Part shown: one piece after another, positions 56,901-64,000 of the stretch | Position numbering within the stretch: position 1 is the first letter of the stretch | Layout of the letters: each line of letters starts with the position of its first letter | Assembly (NCBI GenBank): GCA_023053545.1 | Contig: JAKZAN010000002.1 | Span: 7,560,790-7,624,789, forward strand | Origin: Lepidurus packardi | Lineage: Eukaryota; Arthropoda; Branchiopoda; Notostraca; Triopsidae | Direction: 5' to 3' | Length of the DNA: 64,000 nucleotides | Translations under genes and position numbers: made by a program | Notes under the pieces: generated by a model | The model's database searches: none | What the model was told of the DNA's origin: nothing | What the model saw: the letters and a program-made list of their open reading frames with translations, nothing else

Positions 56901-57626
56901 GAGAGACTCGAAGCAGGTGAAGCTATCAGTTCAATAGAGACGATCGAGGATGACGACGACATAGACCTTGCGTTACTTGCTTCGCTAAGTAAGATTCAAG
57001 TACGGGAATTCGGAGGAAGTAGTCTAACGGAGCAGCCTTCGAATACCGCGATAGACGCTCGTTCTCCTTTCCTCAAGATTCCTGTAGGGGATGACTTTAA
57101 AGTCGTTAAGAAGCGCACCCTGTGCTGGTATTTGTCGAGTGACTGTGTCCGCTTGAGTAATGATAGAATTACCCGTGTTACTCAGGCAAGCCTGGTATCC
57201 AGACTGGGAAAAAGAAACTATAATTCTAGAATCCCTCGGAAAGAAGATGAGATTCGAGTTGGAGAGTGGTGTGCCTTTAGGGAACATAAAGGGAAAAGAT
57301 TTACTAAACCATCGATGGTACTCTTACGACGCGTTCTGGGCTTCGGCTTTTTGCAAGTAGATACAAAAAAAAAGAAGTTCATCGATTTGAGTTGCCCAAT
57401 TAATGAAAGTAATATGGGAGCCCTATGTACATGGTATACATTCGATATGGACACTGAAGAAATCAAAGAATGTAATGTACACCAACACGGCTATCACCCT
57501 TTGAAAACTTACCTATGTACACTTCCAGTACCTGTCGTGAAAAATGTTGAGAACAATTTTACTCTATTTTACTCGTCCGAAAGTGTAGTTCAGGTACGAC
57601 AATTTATAGAAAGTGCAATATCCTAG
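53963..57626 (+). CDS. DDE-type transposase of the 4.6 kb transposon
   Basis: The catalytic part is 54898-55822 joined by a 71-nt intron (55823-55893, ending TTTTCAG) to 55894-57626. Likely catalytic acids are Asp in LSEDATSI (codon about 55441), Asp in YATDGDSR (about 55774) and Glu in SQPCEQFFRSAR (about 56498). The intron junction reads GWRWFYANPF...QDSPHLGAKFRVRLL, like the D-x-x-H-x-x-K-x-x-R segment after the second acid in P-type transposases. A C-terminal domain with LCWYLSSDCVRLSNDRITRV follows. The N-terminal part (53963 onward, helical, LIKLGNLRPHIAELLK) changes frame three times before 54898. Two changes fit introns (54309-54390 or 54309-54381; 54574-54629), while the third near 54860 may be an intron or a slip at a T run. 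Whether the gene is intact is therefore open. Confidence 0.8.
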
Positions 57627-57719
57627 AGTCTTAACAGAAATACACTTGGGTTTCCTTATGCTAATATTTTACAGTTCAGATTTTGAATTTTTTGTACTTC
57701 GCTTTACAACTTGGGTCTT

Positions 57720-57930
57720 TTTAACAGAAATTTAAACTTTTTAACCGAAGTTTTAACTTTTTAACCGAAGTTTTAACTTTTCAACAAGAAGTTTTAACTT
57801 TTTAACCAAAGTTTAACTTTTTAACCGAAGTTTAACTTTTAAACCGAAGTTTAACAAAGTTTAACAGTTTAACCCATTTTTTAACTGTTTTAACCGTAAG
57901 ATTACTTTTGGTTAAAAAAAAAAGTTTAAC
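57720..57930. repeat. right subterminal GTTTAAC/TTTTAAC array
   Basis: Repeats of the type TTTTAACCGAAGTTTAAC with about 20-base spacing, ending next to the right terminal repeat. The words are shared with the left array but the spacing is different. Confidence 0.85.
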
Positions 57931-57949
57931 CCTCGTACACCTACCAAAG

Positions 57950-57966
57950 GAGTTACGAACCCCTTG
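57950..57966 (-). repeat. right terminal inverted repeat
   Basis: Reverse complement reads CAAGGGGTTCGTAACTC. The target duplication follows at 57967-57974. Confidence 0.93.
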
Positions 57967-57974
57967 ATCGAAGT
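57967..57974. repeat. 8-bp target-site duplication, right
   Basis: ATCGAAGT, identical to 53362-53369. Confidence 0.93.
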
Positions 57975-58117
57975 TTAGGGATTATGGAATATTTTCCATT
58001 CTTTGAAGAATTAATTTCACATTAAAAGACTGATGTTAGGATAAAACTACGTGAAATTTCTTTAAGCATCTTGAGAGCTGAAACTAGGGAAACTTGGCAG
58101 TTATTACCCTACATGAC

Positions 58118-58718
58118 TCAGAGGTATAGTAGAGTACACAGAGGTATAGTATAGTAACTATTGACCCCTATATGGACTTTGCAAATTGACCAATGATATT
58201 GCTTTTCCGTTGTTTCGACCAATTCTGTCATTTTCGCAGAGTCCGTATAGCGATCAATGGTTTGAGTCCTGTACTCTAACCGAGCTCTAGCTTTTTTGTG
58301 TCGCTCTGACAGAATAAATTTCTTAGCGGGTCTTCGAGATCTGATACCTGCTTTCGCCAGAATTCTGGATCCTGTTTGCGTTGAAATATCGTGTTCCTGG
58401 CCAGAAAGTTGAACAAGTTCTCTCATTGGCAAAGTTGGATATGCTACGGAAGCAGCAATCAAGTTGATTTTCTCATTTACGCTTAATATTTCTGGACGAG
58501 CAGAGCCAACCTACAATATTACATTGAAAATTCTGTTTAACAAACATTTTCATTATTACCTTCCTCTCCACTTTTCCTTCATTTTCTTTCCGATTAACCC
58601 ACCTTTGCACTGTTGCTTTGCTTACATTTAACCTCAACGCTATTTGTTTTATCGAAATACCACTATTTCTCATTCCAAGAATTTCTCCCTTTTTGTCTGA
58701 TGTCAGATGAGGAGCCAT
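58118..58718 (-). pseudogene. truncated Tc1/mariner-like transposase (DNA-binding half only)
   Basis: The protein from 58718 begins with a paired-type helix-turn-helix (KGEILGMRNSGISIKQIALR, NVSKATVQRWVNRKENEGKV). It continues, after a probable 49-nt intron (ending TTGTAG at about 58516), with ARPEILS, corresponding to the GRP linker, and a second helical domain (LPMRELVQLS, RILAKAGIRSRRPAKKF, SERHKKARARLEY). It then loses similarity and stops at 58118, before any catalytic aspartate of the DDE/D domain. The remaining frame is open across both pieces. It is either a dead fragment or, less likely, a retained DNA-binding protein. No terminal repeats were found. Confidence 0.72.
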
Positions 58719-61700
58719 GTTTATTAGAAACTGACATGCAAGTGTGATATAGACTAGTAATATTACCTTTCACAAAAATAACCCCACCTCGGAGAAACTA
58801 GGATTCTACTTTCCTTAGTTTTGGTTTGGTTTTAGAGAGGAGCGGGTTCGAACGAGCAAATTTTAATTAATTCCACGGGTAAGGATTAGCCCACTGTGGT
58901 TTCCCTATACTCGTTTATTTTTTGGAAGGTATAGTACGTTTTATGAGTCACCAATGCACAGTACCGTGGAGCTTAAGCTCCAAAGGATTCCTTCGCAAAG
59001 AAGCTTCTTAGCTTGGAACCGCCCTCTTTGAAACTCGCAGTCGGAAGCCTTGCAATTTTCATCTTCGAGTCTTTTAAAATCCTATTATTCCAAAAATTAA
59101 CACATTATATATTATAGAAACAAATATATTATTAAAAACAATGTACATTTTATAGAAAAAAGTACAAAGGTTAACTAGCCAGAAAACATTTTGAGTTAGA
59201 TTTTTATGTGAGACTGAAGCAAAAGCAAATCGTAGGAGATATAACTGAATTACATACGTTTCAGGGTACAAATTTTTTCCGCATCACACAAGATGGCGTG
59301 CAGAGCTCGTTTTCTATTAATTTTCTTAATTTCCGCGCTAAATGAAAGGGACAACGGGATTGGTATGTAGGCAAAGAGCTAGAGAAGGTTTAGGGAAGCC
59401 CAACCGGTGCTCCGGTGCCGCCAGCCAGGTGCATTGACACCGATGCATAGGTAGAGAAGGTAGCACAACCAAAAGCAAACCCAAAAGGCAGACAAGCTAA
59501 CGTAGAGGAAGAGGAAGCCCCCACACTTTTTCCAAGGGGTTGAGGCAAGGAAATTGGCTCCAGTTGCAGCGCTTTCCCGCAGTGGTAGTGGCCGCTGGGC
59601 AGTCTTGCTGGTCTTTGGATACAAAACCTTGTGCTATTTCAGTTCCTCTTTAAAATCCATTTCCAATTCCCACAAAAATTTCGCTGTTTGGGCCCCCTTC
59701 AGAGAGCAAGCAAACAACAACAACAGAAAAAGCAATCCATTGTGAATTGTTTGTCGGCAGACGCAGAAATGAGTCCGAGCGTGATCTTCCCTCAGTTTAC
59801 GCTACTTTGTTAATTCCTGGCATCTCTGAAAACAAAAGCTTCGAGTTCTAAAGTGCAAGGTGCAATTTCAGACGTGGGATCGGAATTCTTGGTTTTCAGT
59901 TCGTTTCGAATTTCCAGTTTGTGCCGCAAATTAATCTCTTGATTAGACAATCGATTACACAAAAAATCAGGTACATTGGCTTCAACTTTTTTCACCCATA
60001 AAACGAGAATAGCCCAAGGTTAATCCGTGTGTATTTTGGCCCTGAAAAAAACCGGTTAGCTTTCGGATATCAGGTGCATCGCTTTTACCTTAGGTTAAAT
60101 TCTAGGAAAATATCTTTCGTTTTCTAAGGTAAAAGTTTGCTTTTCTTTTTTTTTAAGAAAAGGTCTAGAGAGCTTTATCTATACGCGTTAATGAGCTTGA
60201 TTGGTGATATAGGGCATTTCCGGTTCGGGCTCCTGGCTCTTGTCACTATAAGACAATGGGGTTTCGTTGCGAATCAAAGGTCACAGAATTCTGGATGTTT
60301 TCCTCCTTGCGCAACAGAATTCACTATTTTATTTTTGGAGTAAACATTATAGCCTGGAAATAGTTTAAAGTGCAGACTAAATTCGAAGAATTTCTTCGAA
60401 ATAATTATTTTGTGGGTGATTGACGCCAGCTTTCCTTTTCTTTTTTCCGTTTGGAGCTGCACAGGCGCATATCCATGTCTTTTGCTCTGCTTTAGTAACC
60501 AAGAGGATCCATAGCTAATTCGTAGGGCCAATAGCATAGAATGTAAAAATTCTGGTTCGGGTTCGCAGGATGATAGAAAAGATGCATATACTTACCAGTT
60601 TTGTATATCCTGGAGCATCAGAAAGTTAACAGTTGGTAGTTCCCACTGAAGCCAGACCGCGCAGCCAGCCACAGCCGACCTAAACCATCCCCGGAACTCT
60701 TTATTTCCCGAGAGTCACAAAAATTCATACACAAACCTGTTGATGCCTCTGCTTTAAATACATACAGTAACTTCACTTGGAGTGAACTCCGTAACTAAAT
60801 TTCCTTTCTTTCTAGGCTGACTAGATTCTTTTTTATTTACTACCAATTAATTTTAAAACTTACCTTAACTTAATCCATTCTTTACATAAGCCCACGAAGG
60901 TTTACTCATTTGTGTGTAGGTATATCTTGGAAATGACGTGACGCTTGGGAATTATTGTTTATTTATTTCTAAAGGACGGTTTCCTTTCCAGAATGTGCGT
61001 GGGAAAAGGGTTCACTTGCGTAGGGTGGTTTGAAGGACAGTGACAATAGAGGTTTTGAAGAGTTCTGCGGATATTAATTTGCTTCGCAAATTCTGACAGT
61101 TTCACATAGACAAATTTTTTTAATTCGTGAGACTTATGACATTTAGTACGTAGTCTTAAAGTTATTGTTGAGGTTTAGTTTTAAAAGGCAGGAGCCAATA
61201 AATTGTCTTAAAACTAGAGCATACAATTAGTTTCTGGTAATGTGTCTTCCATCATGCACGAATCAGTAATTAAGCCATTATGCAAAGGAATTTTAGAAAC
61301 GGAGTCACGTGCCTTTTTCTAAAGTATCAGACGCATTAAAATGCGTGGCACCCAAGAGCTTTGTTTACGGCCTAAGCGTGATAAAAAAGTAACCATGGCA
61401 ACAGGAGTTGTAAGACACGCCATGATACGTCTCTGACGTTCTAATCAAAGCAATTGCACGCAAGAATACTGGTGATACTGGTGAATACTATATACTACAT
61501 AGTATAATACGTATACTACTATGTATAGTATAGTACATATACAACAAGAATCTATCAAAATCTCAAGGAGCATTTTGATAGCGTAGCGTTCCAAGTAGAT
61601 TTTTAAGTTATTTCGACACCTGTAGGGGCCACAAAGGATTAGAAAACAAGCGTTAATGCGTCGTCGAAAGAAGAGCTATTAACTCGTTTATCAACATAAC

Positions 61701-61834
61701 TGTAAAGAGTCGGCACGGATCATTTGAATTCTTCTAACAGCTGTTCCTCATTTACTTTTGTATTTACAGACAAAAATTCCGATACGTCCAACCACCCTTG
61801 AAGTGATTGCCTGTGCAATTACATATGAGTCAAC
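58719..61834. other. 3.1 kb gene-poor region upstream of myosin VIIa
   Basis: No coding exon is recognised. An AT-rich, partly palindromic stretch of TATACTACATAGTATA-like words lies at 61486-61545. Untranslated leader exons of the myosin gene may lie here but cannot be identified. Open frames at 59379-59745 and 60137-60537 have no coding support. Confidence 0.55.
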
Positions 61835-64000
61835 ATGGTCATCGTTACGAGGGTAAGTAAAAATTCCACCAAATTCCCTAGTTTTCAGTTCAAGTGGAAA
61901 TGATGATGCTGGGAGTGAATGATGCTACCGGAAATAATCTTGAAATAATGAATATATGGCGATGAACCACGCCTTTTTTCCCTTTTCTGACCGGACGTCC
62001 GGTTTGAATTGCATTACGTGGTATATCATTGTTTGGGTCCCTTCCCCAAAATTCGCTTGTTTTCTGTTTTCGTTGCCCAGTCCAGAATTTCAATTTATAT
62101 GTTTTTGGTGACTAGCACAAAAGTGTTCGTTTCTTGTTTGTTTTCCCGAAAAACCCGCAACCACCAAATAATTTGACCGAGAAAAATAAATGGGTAGTAG
62201 GTCTCGTGAACCATCTGGTGTATCGGTATCATCGGTACCAGTCGCCCGATCACGGAATCGTTGTCAAACGGTATTTTCTTTTATGGAATTGTTTTTTTTA
62301 ACAAGGATCGCTTGACAAGCCACACTGCCAAGTTACTGACGTAGAAACTTCCCAAAAGGTTATCAGCCTAGTCTAATACTTTGCTTATCACTTTCTGTCT
62401 TTTTTGTCGAGATAATGCCATGTTTGGAATCTGTCGCCTTAGTTGTGGAATCAGAGAATTTGTAGAACTAACTGAATTTCTATAAGAGAAACGGAAACGA
62501 CTCTAAAAGTTAACGGAGCAGATAATTAGTTTTGAAGTGTGAGTAAGTGGTATGAATTAATTATGAGAATTAATAAAGAGTTCTTTATCTATTTATTTTT
62601 TTATTTACGTAACAGCTGGGAGGTTCTTGACCATAGATAAGAAAGTGTTAGGTATGAGCCAGAGTTTGGGTGATTAGACTCTAGTCTGGGCCATGAATGA
62701 AGTGCCGAATGTTAGGTTTTGGGTTGTGGAATTGTAAAATTTCGACGGTACTTTAGCTAGAAGTCTGAGTTGTGGTCAGAAATGGGAGTCGGGGGCAAAC
62801 CCAAGCGACCTTTAGTGAAACAGACGTCTTCTACGCATGTCGTTTTAGTCGTGAGTGGTGTTGCTATTTTGTGTATCTAGAATAGATCATCGTGATTTTC
62901 GCCCAAAATTTGAATTTGAATTTATTTAAGTATTCTTTGTGAGCTAGTTTGGCTCTGAACTTTCGTGTATTCGAAAGGATAAGTTTTGCTATATTTTTGC
63001 TTCTAGGGAGATTACATCTGGATTGAACCAGCAACCAAGGGAGAATTTGATGTGGCGATTGGAGCCCGAGTAGTTTCAGCTGAAGGACGTAAAATCCAAG
63101 TCCGAGACGACGATAACAAGGTATAAAAATAAAGAGAAAAAAAGGCCATGATAACGTAATCATTTGCCCTGCTAACATTTCAAGCTTTTGAGTCATTTCC
63201 ATTTTGATGTGGGTGGTGGCTTAAGCTTTCCTTTATTTTTTTTTCATTTTCCTTTAAGTGGTTCGTAAAAGTTTATTTTTGCATCACGTCTATAGGAAGA
63301 ATGGCTGACTCCAGAACGACGAATCAAAGCGATGCACCCCACTTCGGTACATGGAGTGGAGGACATGATTTCCTTGGGAGATCTGCACGAAGCTGGAATT
63401 TTGCGGAATTTGCACATTCGTTACAATGATAGTATAATCTATGTAAGTTTTATTTTCATATTTATATGTATACTCCTTTGGCTTAAACCTTCCTTTTGCG
63501 CAGACGTACACGGGCTCCATTTTAGTGGCGGTGAATCCGTATCAAATTCTTCCAATTTACACGGGCGACCAGATCAAATTGTACAAGGAAAGGAAAATTG
63601 GCGAATTGCCACCCCACATTTTTGCCATTGGCGATAATTGCTACTCCCAAATGAAGCGTTACGGTCAAGATCAGTGCATTGTCATCAGGTAATGATGGTC
63701 GTATCTCTTCGTGACATAAAATCCGTAATTAAAAAGCGAAATAAAGGACACGTTGTTTTTTTCATTTGTTACAGTGGCGAATCTGGAGCGGGTAAAACAG
63801 AGAGTACGAAACTGATTCTGCAGTATTTAGCGGCCACGAGTGGGAAGCATTCTTGGATTGAGCAGCAAATCCTGGAAGCCAATCCAATTTTAGAAGGTGA
63901 ACATTTGAATTTTTTAATTTGAAAGTATCGTTGAGTTATATTTTTAAGCTAAAATCAACGAAGCAGTATTAACGAAATTTTACATTTTTGTAGCGTTCGG
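61835..64000 (+). CDS. MYO7A: myosin VIIa heavy chain, 5' part (right end off window)
   Basis: Exons 61835-61852, 63007-63120, 63296-63442, 63504-63688, 63775-63896 and 63994 onward are in phase (0, 0, 0, 2, 1). The first encodes only MVIVTR. Together they give the SH3-like N-terminus ([20 protein letters not shown]) and the start of the motor domain: [37 protein letters not shown], the P-loop GESGAGKT (split by an intron just before it) and [11 protein letters not shown]. Many stretches are identical to insect crinkled as I recall it, and clearly myosin VII rather than X or XV. Myosin VIIa is an actin motor of microvilli, sensory bristles and hearing organs. About 200 residues are visible. 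The first intron is long (1,154 bp), as often in the 5' part of such genes. Confidence 0.97.
61853..63006 (+). other. first intron of myosin VIIa
   Basis: 1,154-bp intron with GTAAGT donor and TTCTAG acceptor. AT-rich, with no nested gene or clear regulatory element seen. Confidence 0.85.

Larger units (their letters stand above)
53370..57966 (+). mobile_element. complete 4,597-bp DNA transposon, P/hAT-like, 8-bp target duplication
   Basis: Both ends start with the same 17-base terminal inverted repeat, CAAGGGGTTCGyAACTC (left 53370-53386; right 57950-57966, one mismatch), bracketed by exact 8-bp duplications. Just inside, long arrays of GTTTAAC-type words fill about 53388-53695 on the left and 57720-57930 on the right. 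A near-identical GTTTAACnyTCGTACACC stands in the same orientation at both ends. The body encodes one transposase on the plus strand. TIR start, duplication length and transposase layout suit the P or hAT group, but I cannot place it in a named family. The intact ends suggest recent movement. Confidence 0.93.

Noticed and set aside
58840..58870. tRNA T-arm-like GGTTCGAAC
   Set aside because: No acceptor stem, D-arm or anticodon arm can be folded around it.

Overview
The window is a nuclear segment of an arthropod genome, probably a small crustacean. This rests on the 5' end of a myosin VIIa gene that matches the insect crinkled protein closely, on very short introns (many 48-75 nt), on TATA boxes followed 33-36 nt later by TCAGT-type initiators, and on arthropod-style secreted CUB proteins. 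The species itself cannot be read from the sequence. All gene models below were built by hand; every intron quoted keeps frame and phase across its junctions unless stated.

Region 1 (1-2237, minus) is TRIM23, a RING/B-box E3 ligase fused to an ARF GTPase, running off the left edge. Region 2 (2683-16613) is a tandem segmental duplication. Each unit holds a short, divergent cohesin STAG/SA gene (minus) head-to-head with an EPHX4-like alpha/beta hydrolase (plus). Unit 1 (about 3126-9640) is intact apart from a 2.55 kb non-LTR retrotransposon in the intergenic part. In unit 2 (about 9651-16613) the STAG copy is dead: it lacks its last two exons, carries a 2-bp deletion and is broken by two retrotransposons. 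Its hydrolase remains open and differs by only a few percent.

Region 3 (17335-18827, plus) is an inositol hexakisphosphate kinase. Two secreted low-complexity proteins follow, convergently arranged (19292-20528 plus; 21658-23097 minus).

Region 4 (23758-47974, minus) is the most distinctive part: seven tandem genes for secreted CUB proteins, plus one decayed copy. Five are long (8 exons, or 7 after an intron loss; 413-439 aa) with signal peptide, compact six-cysteine clip-like module, CUB1 and CUB2. Two are short (5 exons; 254 and 274 aa), with a Pro/Thr linker, cysteine module and one CUB. Intron phases are shared, so the short form equals the first five exons of the long form. Each has its own TATA/initiator promoter, so the array is probably a set of separately transcribed paralogues rather than one unit.

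Region 5 (48000-61834) is gene-poor. It holds an Ala-rich secreted coiled-coil protein (51089-52257, minus), a complete 4.6 kb DNA transposon (53370-57966) with 8-bp target duplications, terminal inverted repeats, subterminal GTTTAAC arrays and a DDE-type transposase, and a truncated Tc1-like transposase (58118-58718, minus). Region 6 (61835-64000, plus) is the start of myosin VIIa, running off the right edge.

The best candidates for undescribed biology are the CUB/clip-like array and the 4.6 kb transposon; both are described as far as the sequence allows.
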